Notes: generated by a model from the sequence alone, not told the origin. A stretch of DNA of 12,630 nt from Lachnospiraceae bacterium UBA7026 (GCA_002494165.1 DLBH01000029.1:1-12630), one strand, 5' to 3'; shown: positions 1-6,682, counted from the first letter of the stretch. Numbers and translations are program-made.

Positions 1-492
1 GACCTGCAGAGCAAGGTAGACCCCTATCTGAGGCCACTCTATGATGCCCTCTATGAGATTATGGGGGCAGATACCTTTATGAAAAATATGGAGCGGGGGC
101 TGATTGAGGTAGCACCGCTTGCCTATATGAGGGGCCGGACCCTGGATAATGCCTTTGTGGTTCTGGATGAAGCCCAGAATACCACCCCAGCCCAGATGAA
201 GATGTTCCTGACCCGTATCGGTTTTGGGTCTAAGGCCATTATCACTGGGGACTTGACACAGAAGGACCTGCCGGACTCTTCCTTATCCGGTCTTGATGAC
301 GCCCTGCGGGTACTGAAGAAGGTCGAGGAAATCGGAGTCTGCTATCTGACCAGTGAAGATGTGGTAAGACACCCTCTGGTCCAGAAGATTGTCACGGCCT
401 ACGAGGAATATGACAAGCAGAAGGAAGCCCGCCAGCGCAGGAAGGAAGAAAAGGAGAGGCTGCGCAAAAAGAGGAGCGGGAGAAAAGAGTAA
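1..492 (+). CDS. phoH: PhoH family ATPase, C-terminal part (5' end outside window)
   Basis: The frame is open from base 1 and ends with TAA at 490-492, so 163 residues are visible and the start and Walker A loop lie upstream. The visible part begins with [13 protein letters not shown], a stretch typical of PhoH/YbeZ proteins. It contains the Walker B box VVLDEAQN (about 154-180) and the sensor-like [12 protein letters not shown] (about 238-272), both standard for this P-loop NTPase family. The C-terminus is a very basic and acidic helical tail rich in K, R and E. PhoH proteins of this type are cytoplasmic ATPases with a predicted helicase-like or RNA-linked role, and they are commonly encoded next to ybeY. 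Here the stop is 3 nt before the ybeY start, so the two genes are surely one operon. The exact biochemical activity is not established by the sequence. Confidence 0.95.
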   Translation, partial: DLQSKVDPYLRPLYDALYEIMGADTFMKNMERGLIEVAPLAYMRGRTLDNAFVVLDEAQNTTPAQMKMFLTRIGFGSKAIITGDLTQKDLPDSSLSGLDDALRVLKKVEEIGVCYLTSEDVVRHPLVQKIVTAYEEYDKQKEARQRRKEEKERLRKKRSGRKE

Positions 493-495
493 TTT

Positions 496-1008
496 ATGAC
501 TATTGAGATAGAAAATAATTATCCGGTCCTTCTTCTGGAGGACTACAGGGAGATCATAGAAAATGTTGTCAATGCCGCCCTGGATTATGAACAGTGCCCC
601 TATGAGGTCCAGGTTTATGTCCTGCTGACAGATGATGAGGAGATTCATGAGATTAACAGGGACCAGCGGGGGATCGACCGGCCTACAGACGTCCTGTCCT
701 TCCCCATGGCTGACTATCCCATTCCCGGTGATTTCAATGATCTGGAGACCAGGGAGCCGGATGCCTTCCATCCGGGAAGTGGGGAGCTGATTCTTGGAGA
801 TATCATCATTTCCTTAGATAGAATGGCTGCCCAGGCCAGGGATTACGGTCACAGCCAGACCAGGGAGCTTGCTTTCCTCACAGCCCACAGCATGCTCCAT
901 CTCATGGGTTATGACCACATGGTGGATGGGGAAAGAGCAGTCATGGAAGAAAGACAGGAGGAGATTTTAAGGATCTGCGGCTACAGCCGCCAGATTCAGG
1001 ATTTCTGA
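496..1008 (+). CDS. ybeY: Endoribonuclease YbeY (rRNA maturation factor)
   Basis: This 170-residue protein has the usual length for the family. The metal-binding signature HxxxHxxxxxH is present as HSMLHLMGYDH, with His131, His135 and His141 expected to bind zinc. The upstream family block is also present: a helix with INRDQRGIDRPTDVLSFP (about 53-70) followed by GELILGDIIIS (about 96-106). YbeY is known as a cytoplasmic metal-dependent endoribonuclease needed for 16S rRNA 3' processing and for ribosome quality control. The ATG lies 3 nt after the phoH stop and a purine-rich GGGAGAAAAGAG tract overlaps the end of phoH, so translation is probably coupled. The pair phoH-ybeY is a widely conserved arrangement, which supports both names. 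In many Firmicutes the operon continues into dgkA or era, but here it does not. Confidence 0.97.
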   Translation: MTIEIENNYPVLLLEDYREIIENVVNAALDYEQCPYEVQVYVLLTDDEEIHEINRDQRGIDRPTDVLSFPMADYPIPGDFNDLETREPDAFHPGSGELILGDIIISLDRMAAQARDYGHSQTRELAFLTAHSMLHLMGYDHMVDGERAVMEERQEEILRICGYSRQIQDF

Positions 1009-1029
1009 TTGTTGAAAAGTTTTGTGAAT

Positions 1030-1101
1030 CCTTCCAGGCTAAGCACAAAAGCCGGGATTTCACCTTTGCAGGTAAGGTGAATTGCTTTCCTGGCTGAAAG
1101 G
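1030..1101. other. Nested imperfect stem-loop between ybeY and the HI0933-type gene
   Basis: An inner perfect 8-bp stem pairs TTCACCTT (1059-1066) with AAGGTGAA (1074-1081) around a 7-nt loop. It is enclosed by further pairing: AAGCA (1041-1045) with TGCTT (1083-1087), CCAGG (1034-1038) with CCTGG (1089-1093), and CCTT (1030-1033) with AAGG (1098-1101). There is no T-run after it, so it is not a typical intrinsic terminator. It could be an RNA structure in the ybeY 3' region or a small palindromic element. No promoter was recognised in the rest of 1009-1164. Confidence 0.5.
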
Positions 1102-1164
1102 AAAACAGAAGCCGGAGTTATCATTTATTGCAAGAGATGGTATCCCGGTCTATTTGGAAAGGAA

Positions 1165-2538
1165 ATGGCGAGGCCTATGGCTAATAGGAATTATTATGAT
1201 GTGATTATTGCGGGGGCCGGACCGTCAGGAATGACGGCGGCCCTCTCTTGTGCCCGCAGGGGTCTTACAGTTCTCCTGGCTGACAGGAACAGCCAGGTGG
1301 GGCGAAAGCTGCTGGTTACGGGTAACGGCCGCTGTAACCTGACCAACACTCTGCAGGAGCCAGCCTGTTACCGGTCTGACAACCCCGACCTGGCCTGGGC
1401 CAGGGTCCGGACCTTTCCGGCAGGAGATACTATGGGTTTCCTAAAAGATCTGGGAATCTATCTGACAGACAGAGATGGCTATGTCTATCCCTACAGCGGC
1501 CAGGCGGCCACGGTCAGAGAGGCTTTCGAAAGAGCCCTGGACCGGGAGCCTGGGATCAGGGTCCTTACAGAGACCCGGCTGGTGGATATGAAAGCAGTTC
1601 ATTCCGAACCGGTAAAAAAGTACCCTGACAGAAAAACTGGGCCAGACCGGCCGGTCCGTTTCCAGCTGATACTGGAAGAAGACCATGAGCCGGCCGGCAA
1701 AGCAGGAAAAAGAAAAAAAGAAGAACCCAGGAAAAAGAAAGAACGTCAAAGCTATTACTGTGGCTGCCTGCTCCTGGCCACAGGTGGCCTGGCCGGAGAG
1801 AAATTCGGATGTCAGGGAGACGGCTACCGTTTTGCCGTAGCCACCGGTCACAAACTGGTCCGCCGGCTGCCTGCCCTGACTGCCCTAAAAACATCAGCTC
1901 CTTTTGTGAAACGAATCAGCGGGGTCCGCTGTCCGGCACAGATTGAGGCTTTAACGGAAGGAGTCCTGCTGGCCCGGGAGACCGGGGAATTACAGTGGAC
2001 AGATTACGGGATTTCAGGAGTGGCAGTCTTTCAGTTGAGCCGCCATGTGATCCTTGCTCTGGAAGATCAGAAGAAGGTGGAAGTCCGGATTAATTTCCTG
2101 CCGGGCATGGACCGGCCGGACCTGATGGACCTACTTTACAGACTTGGTGGAGCTTTTGGCAAGGAATGCCTCCAGGATGTCTTTTCAGGCATTTTCCCGT
2201 CCAAACTGGCCCAGGTGCTGGTCAGAGAGACCCGCTGTGACGGGAACATGGCCATAGATGACCTGGCCGCCGGGGACTGGGACCGGATCTGCCGGGCAGT
2301 CCTGGCCTTTCCCTTAAAAATATCAGGCTATCTGGGTTTTGAGAAGGCCCAGACGACCAGGGGAGGGGTCCTGCTGACAGACCTGACTGACAGGCTGGAA
2401 TCCAGAAAGACAGAGGGCCTTTTTTTCGCGGGAGAGCTGGTGGATGTGGACGGAACTTGCGGTGGTTATAATCTCCAGTGGGCCTTTTCCAGCGGCCATC
2501 TTGCAGCCCGGGGAATCATAAATAAAATGTTGCCTTAG
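1165..2538 (+). CDS. FAD-dependent oxidoreductase, HI0933 family (BaiN/YhiN-like)
   Basis: The protein has 457 residues. An N-terminal Rossmann dinucleotide-binding motif GAGPSG (17-22) is followed by the family hallmark GRKLLVTGNGRCNLTN (46-61). The C-terminus has GELVDVDGTCGGYNLQWA (about 423-440), the second FAD-contacting block of this family. An LLLATGG motif at about 202-208 is the usual strand-turn before the substrate domain. HI0933 relatives are typically about 400-420 residues. The extra length here is largely a K/E-rich, probably disordered insertion at about 171-195, just before LLLATGG. The real substrate is not known for most members, and the name BaiN (bile acid dehydroxylation) should not be transferred from this evidence. 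The start is uncertain: GGAAAGG at 1156-1162 is only 2 nt from ATG 1165 and 14 nt from ATG 1177. Either start leaves the FAD domain intact. Confidence 0.93.
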   Translation: MARPMANRNYYDVIIAGAGPSGMTAALSCARRGLTVLLADRNSQVGRKLLVTGNGRCNLTNTLQEPACYRSDNPDLAWARVRTFPAGDTMGFLKDLGIYLTDRDGYVYPYSGQAATVREAFERALDREPGIRVLTETRLVDMKAVHSEPVKKYPDRKTGPDRPVRFQLILEEDHEPAGKAGKRKKEEPRKKKERQSYYCGCLLLATGGLAGEKFGCQGDGYRFAVATGHKLVRRLPALTALKTSAPFVKRISGVRCPAQIEALTEGVLLARETGELQWTDYGISGVAVFQLSRHVILALEDQKKVEVRINFLPGMDRPDLMDLLYRLGGAFGKECLQDVFSGIFPSKLAQVLVRETRCDGNMAIDDLAAGDWDRICRAVLAFPLKISGYLGFEKAQTTRGGVLLTDLTDRLESRKTEGLFFAGELVDVDGTCGGYNLQWAFSSGHLAARGIINKMLP

Positions 2539-2551
2539 ATAAAATGTTGCC
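2522..2551. repeat. Short tandem duplication across a stop codon
   Basis: The 13-mer ATAAAATGTTGCC occurs at 2522-2534 and again at 2539-2551, a 17-bp period. The TAG stop of the HI0933-type gene (2536-2538) sits between the two copies. The rest of the 106-nt spacer before the next gene holds an imperfect hairpin at about 2552-2582 and three CAGGAT-type repeats at about 2602-2627 just upstream of the ribosome binding site. Confidence 0.6.
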
Positions 2552-2644
2552 GTACCATGCATGATGGAATCCATGCCGGTATCGGAAATGTGCTGCCTGG
2601 CCAGGATAATGACAGGATGAGCAGGATAGGAGAATTACAGATCT

Positions 2645-4573
2645 ATGATCAGGATATCCCAGTTAAAATTACCCATAAAGCATAAGGAAGAAGATCTGCT
2701 AAAAGCTCTGCAGAAAAAGGCCTGGGGCCAAAAACCCCGGTCCTGGCAGCTGGTCCGCCGGTCCATCGATGCCAGGAAAAAGCCGGACCTTTTCTGGGTT
2801 TATACCATCGACGCTTCCTTTGCCGATGAAAAAAAGCTGGTCCGGGCGAAAAAGAGTCCCTGGTCCCGGAGCCCCCAAGACCACTATAGCTTTCCGGTCT
2901 TTGCCGGTCAGGAAAAGGTGGAAGACCGGCCTGTGATCATAGGCCTGGGGCCTGCCGGTCTTTTTGCCGGTCTTATGCTGGCCCGGGCAGGTTTGAAACC
3001 TCTGATATTTGAGCGGGGGGAATGTGTGGAAGACCGGACAGTAAGGGTGGATGGTTTCTTTGCCGGTGACAGTCTTGACCCTGAATCCAATGTCCAGTTC
3101 GGTGAGGGCGGAGCCGGAACCTTTTCTGATGGCAAGCTCAACACGGTTGTCAAGGATAAAACAGGGAGAAACCGTTTTGTTCTTGAGACCTTTGTCCGTC
3201 ATGGAGCTCCTGAAGAGATTCTTTATGATGCAAGGCCCCATGTGGGAACAGATATCTTAAAAGATGTGGTGGCTTCCATGAGGAAGGAAATCCTGGCCCT
3301 GGGTGGCCAGGTCCATTTCAGGACCAGGGTCAAAGAAATACTTTTTGAAGAAAACCTGGCCGGAGACCGGCGGGTCCGCGGCCTTATACTGGAAAAAAGA
3401 CAAGGATTGAGGGCTGCTTATACAGGAAATGATGATTCAGATGGGACCTTAGCTGCTGTCAAAGGCTTTTGTAAAAATGACAGACCCAATGAAAGTATGG
3501 CCGTAAGGTCCGGTGGGAGTAGGGATAGCAGGCTTGTTGGGAGTATGGACGGCAGGTCTGTTGGAAGTATGGACGGTAGATCCGGTGGAAGTACGGGTAG
3601 CAGGTCCGATGGAAGCATGGCCGTAAGGTCCGGTGGGAGTACGGACGGCAGGTCTGTTGGAAGTATAGATGGAAGATCTGCTGAAAGTATGGATAGCAGG
3701 ACGGAGGTATGGATAGAGGAGCTTGCCTGCCGCCATGTGATTCTTGCCACCGGCCACAGTGCCCGGGATACCTTTGCCATGCTCCATGAAAAAAAGATTC
3801 TGATGACACCCAAGGCCTTTGCCATTGGGGTAAGGGTGGAGCATCCGGCTTCTATGATTAATGAAAGCCAGTACGGAAAGGGTCATGACCCGGGTCTGCC
3901 CACTGCCAGCTATAAGCTGACCCATCAGTGTAAGAACGGCAGGGGCATCTACTCTTTTTGCATGTGCCCCGGTGGCTATGTGGTGAATTCTTCATCAGAA
4001 AAAGGAAGACTGTGTGTCAATGGCATGAGCTACCATGGCCGGGATGGTCTGAATTCCAACAGTGCCATCATTACCACGGTAACTCCGGAAGATTTCCCGG
4101 AGGCCGGACCCCTTGGTGGAGTAGCCTTCCAGAGAATCTATGAGGAAAAGGCTTATGAAGCGGCAGCCGGGAAGATTCCCATCCAGCTGCTGGAGGATTT
4201 TTTAAGAGACCGGCCATCGGTCAGTCTGGGAGACATAAAGCCCTGTATTAAGGGTGATTATGGACTGGCGAACTTGAGACCGGTCCTGCCCGGTTTCATA
4301 TGCCAGTCTCTCAAGGAAGGGATGGAGGCCTTCGCTAGAAGGATCCATGGCTTTGACAGGCCTGATACTCTTCTGGATGGCGTGGAGACCAGGACTTCCT
4401 CCCCTTTGCGGATAGAAAGAGGCAGGACCCTGGAAGCCAGTGCGGCCGGCCTTTATCCCTGTGGGGAAGGAGCCGGCTATGCCGGAGGCATCACTTCAGC
4501 AGCCATGGATGGTATCCGGGTGGCGGAGGCAGTGGCCGCAAAGATCCTGGGGACAGACCAGTCCCGGGATTAG
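2645..4573 (+). CDS. FAD-dependent protein of COG2509 type with a repeat insertion
   Basis: The protein has 642 residues. It starts with the N-terminal module typical of this family (MIRISQLKLPI; about 1-85), followed by the FAD-binding motif GLGPAG (100-105). The signature ESNVQFGEGGAGTFSDGKL (147-165) and the C-terminal GEGAGYAGGI (about 607-616) complete the flavin site. Relatives are usually about 530 residues. Most of the excess is an insertion at about 270-355, of which 285-352 is a tandem repeat of about eight 8-residue units of the form [MTI]DGRSxGS. After it the fold resumes with HVILATGHSARD. Members are annotated as uncharacterised NAD(P)/FAD-dependent dehydrogenases, so the function is unknown. 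AGGAG (2628-2632) is 12 nt from the ATG, a slightly long spacing, but the N-terminus fits the family. The gene follows another flavoprotein gene by 106 nt and may be cotranscribed with it. Confidence 0.9.
   Translation: MIRISQLKLPIKHKEEDLLKALQKKAWGQKPRSWQLVRRSIDARKKPDLFWVYTIDASFADEKKLVRAKKSPWSRSPQDHYSFPVFAGQEKVEDRPVIIGLGPAGLFAGLMLARAGLKPLIFERGECVEDRTVRVDGFFAGDSLDPESNVQFGEGGAGTFSDGKLNTVVKDKTGRNRFVLETFVRHGAPEEILYDARPHVGTDILKDVVASMRKEILALGGQVHFRTRVKEILFEENLAGDRRVRGLILEKRQGLRAAYTGNDDSDGTLAAVKGFCKNDRPNESMAVRSGGSRDSRLVGSMDGRSVGSMDGRSGGSTGSRSDGSMAVRSGGSTDGRSVGSIDGRSAESMDSRTEVWIEELACRHVILATGHSARDTFAMLHEKKILMTPKAFAIGVRVEHPASMINESQYGKGHDPGLPTASYKLTHQCKNGRGIYSFCMCPGGYVVNSSSEKGRLCVNGMSYHGRDGLNSNSAIITTVTPEDFPEAGPLGGVAFQRIYEEKAYEAAAGKIPIQLLEDFLRDRPSVSLGDIKPCIKGDYGLANLRPVLPGFICQSLKEGMEAFARRIHGFDRPDTLLDGVETRTSSPLRIERGRTLEASAAGLYPCGEGAGYAGGITSAAMDGIRVAEAVAAKILGTDQSRD
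3497..3700 (+). repeat. In-frame 24-bp minisatellite inside the COG2509-type gene
   Basis: Eight full 24-bp units begin at 3497, 3521, 3545, 3569, 3593, 3617, 3641 and 3665, with a ninth partial unit at 3689. They encode variants such as MAVRSGGS, RDSRLVGS, MDGRSVGS, MDGRSGGS, TGSRSDGS and IDGRSAES. Units 1 and 6 share an identical 24-nt sequence (3497-3520 and 3617-3640), which suggests a higher-order duplication of five units (120 bp). Since 24 is a multiple of three, gain or loss of units keeps the frame. The product is a Ser/Gly/Arg/Asp-rich, probably flexible loop. Confidence 0.93.
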
Positions 4574-4593
4574 CAGCCGGCGGGGAAAAAGAT

Positions 4594-4622
4594 TTGCCCT
4601 ATGCAGGCCAATCTGTTATACT
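4594..4622 (+). promoter_or_regulatory. Sigma-A-type promoter for the DUF896 / 5-FCL unit
   Basis: TTGCCC (4594-4599) and TATACT (4617-4622) are separated by exactly 17 nt. This places a start site near 4629 and a leader of about 48 nt before the DUF896 gene. It begins just after the stop of the COG2509-type gene, so the downstream pair can be expressed independently. No terminator was seen in between, so read-through is possible. Confidence 0.7.
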
Positions 4623-4676
4623 AAATCTGTTTTTGAAAGACAAGATGAAGGTTATAAATCAGAGGAGAATTATACT

Positions 4677-4901
4677 ATGAATAATGAAGATATCGATAGA
4701 ATCAATACCTTGTATCACAAGATGAAGGCGGTGGGCCTGACTCCGGAAGAGGAGGAAGAGCAGAAGCGGCTTAGAAAGGAATATATTGCCAACATCCGGG
4801 CTAACCTGCGGGGATCTCTCAATAATATTTCCATCCAGGAAGAGGACGGATCTATCACAGACCTGGGGGAGAAGTACGGTGACAAGGCGGGCAAGAATTA
4901 G
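4677..4901 (+). CDS. DUF896 (UPF0291, YnzC-like) small protein
   Basis: The product is a 74-residue acidic-basic helical protein starting MNNEDIDRINTLYHKMKAVG, with LTPEEEEEQKRLRKEYI at 21-37. This matches the family pattern of a helix-turn-helix hairpin with the LTxEExxEQxxLRxxYI core. DUF896 proteins are small cytoplasmic proteins of unknown biochemical role; B. subtilis YnzC is the known example, from a lexA-linked SOS-regulated operon. The C-terminal part, with NISIQEEDGSITDLGEKYGDK, is more variable. AGAGGAG ends about 10 nt before ATG 4677 and fixes this start. The frame stays open upstream to 4440, but that part overlaps the previous gene in another frame and is not coding. It is cotranscribed with the next gene, whose ATG follows directly after this TAG. 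Confidence 0.9.
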   Translation: MNNEDIDRINTLYHKMKAVGLTPEEEEEQKRLRKEYIANIRANLRGSLNNISIQEEDGSITDLGEKYGDKAGKN

Positions 4902-5474
4902 ATGACCATTGCCCAGGAGAAAAAAGAACTGAGAAAGCGGATGCTTGCCCTCCGGGATAGTCTGTCGATGGACCAGGTGGAGGCTGCTTCCAAGGCCTGC
5001 CTGCAGAAGATTCTTGATCTTCCGGTCTTTCAGGAGGAGGAATGGATCTATCTTTACCTGTCCTTTCGCAAGGAGATGGACACCCTGTCCATGCTTGGGG
5101 CCATTCAGGCCGCGGGAAAGAAGCTGGCAGTGCCAAGGATAGAAGGCAGGGACATGCATTTTTACCAGATTAAGTCCCTGGAGGATTGTCAGCCGGGGAC
5201 CATGGGGATCTTAGAGCCCCAGCCGGGACCAGATCCTGAGGATAAGAGGATAACCAGGCCCGGCCTTATGCTGATGCCCGGTCTGGCCTTTGACAGGGAT
5301 CTTCACCGGCTGGGTTTTGGAGGCGGGTTTTATGACGCCTACCTGGCCCGGCATAGTGATCTTAAGACGGCAGCAATCTGTTATGACTTCCAGATAGTAG
5401 ACCATGTGCCCCACGAAAACCATGACCTGTGTCCTCAGATGTTAATCAGCGACCAGCGCCTGCTTGAGCCCTGA
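4902..5474 (+). CDS. 5-formyltetrahydrofolate cyclo-ligase (5-FCL / MTHFS)
   Basis: The protein has 190 residues, a normal length for the family. It catalyses ATP-dependent conversion of 5-formyl-THF to 5,10-methenyl-THF, returning stored folate to one-carbon metabolism in the cytoplasm. The N-terminal basic helix KKELRKRMLALRDSL (7-21) carries residues used in nucleotide binding in this family. WIYLYLSFRKEMDT (48-61) is the folate-binding strand and loop, and PGLAFDRDLHRLGFGGGFYD (126-145) contains the phosphate-binding glycine-rich loop. The stop of the DUF896 gene is directly followed by this ATG (TAGATG). Only a weak AAGG lies 14 nt upstream, so translation is probably coupled to the upstream gene. 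A strong terminator follows about 80 nt after the stop. Confidence 0.94.
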   Translation: MTIAQEKKELRKRMLALRDSLSMDQVEAASKACLQKILDLPVFQEEEWIYLYLSFRKEMDTLSMLGAIQAAGKKLAVPRIEGRDMHFYQIKSLEDCQPGTMGILEPQPGPDPEDKRITRPGLMLMPGLAFDRDLHRLGFGGGFYDAYLARHSDLKTAAICYDFQIVDHVPHENHDLCPQMLISDQRLLEP

Positions 5475-5555
5475 CAGATTGAGATCGATGGGTGCGGTGG
5501 CCTGCGGCCGGACTTATCCCTATAAGAAACAGATACAATTTATTATACGTACATA

Positions 5556-5595
5556 AAAAGGAACCTGCCTTCGGACTTTGAGGCAGGTTCCTTTT
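5556..5595. terminator. Bidirectional intrinsic terminator
   Basis: A perfect 15-bp stem pairs AAAAGGAACCTGCCT (5556-5570) with AGGCAGGTTCCTTTT (5581-5595) around a 10-nt loop. The right arm ends in TTTT and the left arm starts with AAAA, so it can end transcription from either strand. It lies between the convergent 5-FCL and tetR genes. The stretch 5475-5555 before it shows nothing else that I can support. Confidence 0.92.
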
Positions 5596-5680
5596 AAATT
5601 GCTCTTAAAACAAAAGTCTTGCTACTTCCGGCATATACATTATAGCTGATCCGGTCATAGCTTTAATTTGCCCAGGATAC

Positions 5681-5816
5681 TTTTCATCCGGCAGTTTCCA
5701 GGAGAAAGATAGTGGTCGGAGGCTACAGAGTCATCTGGATCTTTTCATCCGGCAGCTCCCGGGAGGAAGATATTGGGCGGAGACTGGGAAGCCTTCAGGA
5801 AGTATTAATCCGGCAG
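5681..5816. repeat. Imperfect 61-bp tandem repeats at the 3' end of tetR
   Basis: Unit 1 (5681-5741) and unit 2 (5742-5802) match at about 45 of 61 positions, and at 34 of the first 40. A third, mostly decayed copy starts at 5803 and includes the last codons and stop of tetR. The 9-mer ATCCGGCAG appears at 5686, 5747 and 5808, each exactly 61 bp apart. A 10-bp palindrome CTCCCGGGAG (5756-5765) follows the core in unit 2. No protein-coding gene is evident in 5600-5804. Confidence 0.7.
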
Positions 5817-6431
5817 CGGTTCCTGGGGGGAAGGCTGGGTGTATATGATCAGAATATGGTGGATGATCTCGTGGAGATGGGGCAGATAGTCCTGCATGGT
5901 GGTGGGTTCCTCAAAAAGGATACAGCTGTAGCAAGTAGAGCCTACCAGCTCCACAATGGAGAAAAGCATCTGCTCCGGATGGAGACACTGAATCTGGCTT
6001 TTGGCCATCAGTTCTTTAAAGTACTCATAGAACTTCATGCTTTCTTCCGGCACAGGTGCATTGATGGCATTCTTGAAGATACCCCAGGAAAGATTCTTGC
6101 TGATAAACTGAAGCAGGCCCTTGTCATGCTCCAGAATATCTATGATGTAATCAAGGACAAAGAGAAGCTGGTTTTCAAAACCATCCACCGGGTTTTGCAT
6201 GAGGGCCTGGTGGGCCCTGAGAAAAAGCTGGCTGGTCTTGTGGGAGATCAGCTTGTCCCTCAGATCATATTTATCCTTGAAATAGAGGTAGAAGGTACCC
6301 TTAGCCAGGCCGGCATTTTTGACAATGTCTGAGATGGTGGTCTTGGCAAAGCCTTTTTCCCGGAATAGATCAAAAGAAGTTTGAAATATAGCGCTTTGTT
6401 TTAACTTTTTTTTGGTATCAATCTTCCCCAT
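5805..6431 (-). CDS. TetR/AcrR family transcriptional regulator
   Basis: The protein has 208 residues. The N-terminal DNA-binding domain is clear: SFDLFREKGFAKTTISDIV (19-37) followed by the recognition helix region AGLAKGTFYLYFKDKYDL (40-57), where GTFYxYFKxK is the classic TetR pattern. The C-terminal about 150 residues form the helical ligand-binding and dimerisation domain, whose ligand cannot be read from sequence. AGAAGGA sits about 9 nt upstream of the ATG on this strand and supports the start. The gene is divergent from the MMPL transporter gene, and an operator-like palindrome overlaps that promoter. It most likely represses the transporter and secreted-protein operon and perhaps itself. 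The last residues (EPLPD, then TAA) fall inside a degenerate 61-bp repeat, so the C-terminal tail may be recently altered. It converges on the 5-FCL gene across a shared terminator. Confidence 0.95.
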   Translation of the reverse strand: MGKIDTKKKLKQSAIFQTSFDLFREKGFAKTTISDIVKNAGLAKGTFYLYFKDKYDLRDKLISHKTSQLFLRAHQALMQNPVDGFENQLLFVLDYIIDILEHDKGLLQFISKNLSWGIFKNAINAPVPEESMKFYEYFKELMAKSQIQCLHPEQMLFSIVELVGSTCYSCILFEEPTTMQDYLPHLHEIIHHILIIYTQPSPQEPLPD

Positions 6432-6575
6432 GATGAATGTTTCCTTCTGTTAGTTCATTTCTTTAAATATCAGATATTTTTAATGAGCTTCAACTGGCCG
6501 GGAACCAATTATAGAAAGCTTTTCCATGATTTAATCTACTCCTGCCTTCTTCGGGCATATAGAAATTCCTTAATC

Positions 6576-6604
6576 ATTATCTAGTAAAAAAGAACAAATG
6601 TCAA
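6576..6604 (-). promoter_or_regulatory. tetR promoter
   Basis: Read on the - strand, TTGACA (6604-6599) and GATAAT (6581-6576) are separated by 17 nt, a near-consensus sigma-A promoter. The start site should be near 6569, giving a leader of about 137 nt before the tetR ATG at 6431. Confidence 0.8.
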
Positions 6605-6650
6605 TTAGAAAATGACTAAAATTCATTTTTGCTGAATTCAAGTAAAATTA

Positions 6651-6666
6651 ACTATTGACCAATAGT
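6651..6666. promoter_or_regulatory. Probable TetR operator palindrome
   Basis: ACTATTG (6651-6657) and CAATAGT (6660-6666) form a perfect 7-bp inverted repeat with a 2-nt centre (AC). Length and symmetry fit a site for a TetR-family dimer. It covers the whole -35 box of the MMPL promoter (6655-6660), so binding would block RNA polymerase. That the adjacent TetR protein binds it is inferred from position. Confidence 0.72.
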
Positions 6667-6682
6667 CATTTTTGATTATAAT
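6655..6682 (+). promoter_or_regulatory. Promoter of the MMPL / XXXLXXG operon
   Basis: TTGACC (6655-6660) and a perfect TATAAT (6677-6682) are spaced by 16 nt. The expected start is near 6689. The -35 box is embedded in the operator palindrome, which points to repression by the divergent TetR protein. No internal promoter or terminator was seen between the two downstream genes. Confidence 0.82.

Noticed and set aside
1165..2538. Naming the HI0933-type gene baiN with a bile-acid role
   Set aside because: Family membership alone does not show that activity, and no other bai genes are in the window.
3497..3700. Regular repeats that could be taken for a CRISPR array
   Set aside because: Units are contiguous with no unique spacers and keep the reading frame of a flavoprotein.
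3418..3925. Three overlapping antisense open frames rich in Pro/Leu/Ser/Thr repeats
   Set aside because: They mirror the 24-bp array; a repeat unit without stops on the other strand stays open in all frames. The + strand gene has clear FAD motifs on both sides.
4440..4676. Upstream in-frame extension of the DUF896 gene
   Set aside because: It overlaps the flavoprotein gene in another frame, while a good ribosome site and the family N-terminus are at 4677.
5712..6332. 206-codon open frame on the + strand
   Set aside because: It is antisense to the TetR gene, which has an unmistakable DNA-binding domain, promoter and ribosome site.
6490..6558. 22-codon frame on the - strand in the tetR leader, with AAGGA 8 nt upstream
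   Set aside because: The predicted transcription start falls at or inside that ribosome site, so it could hardly be used; no other support.
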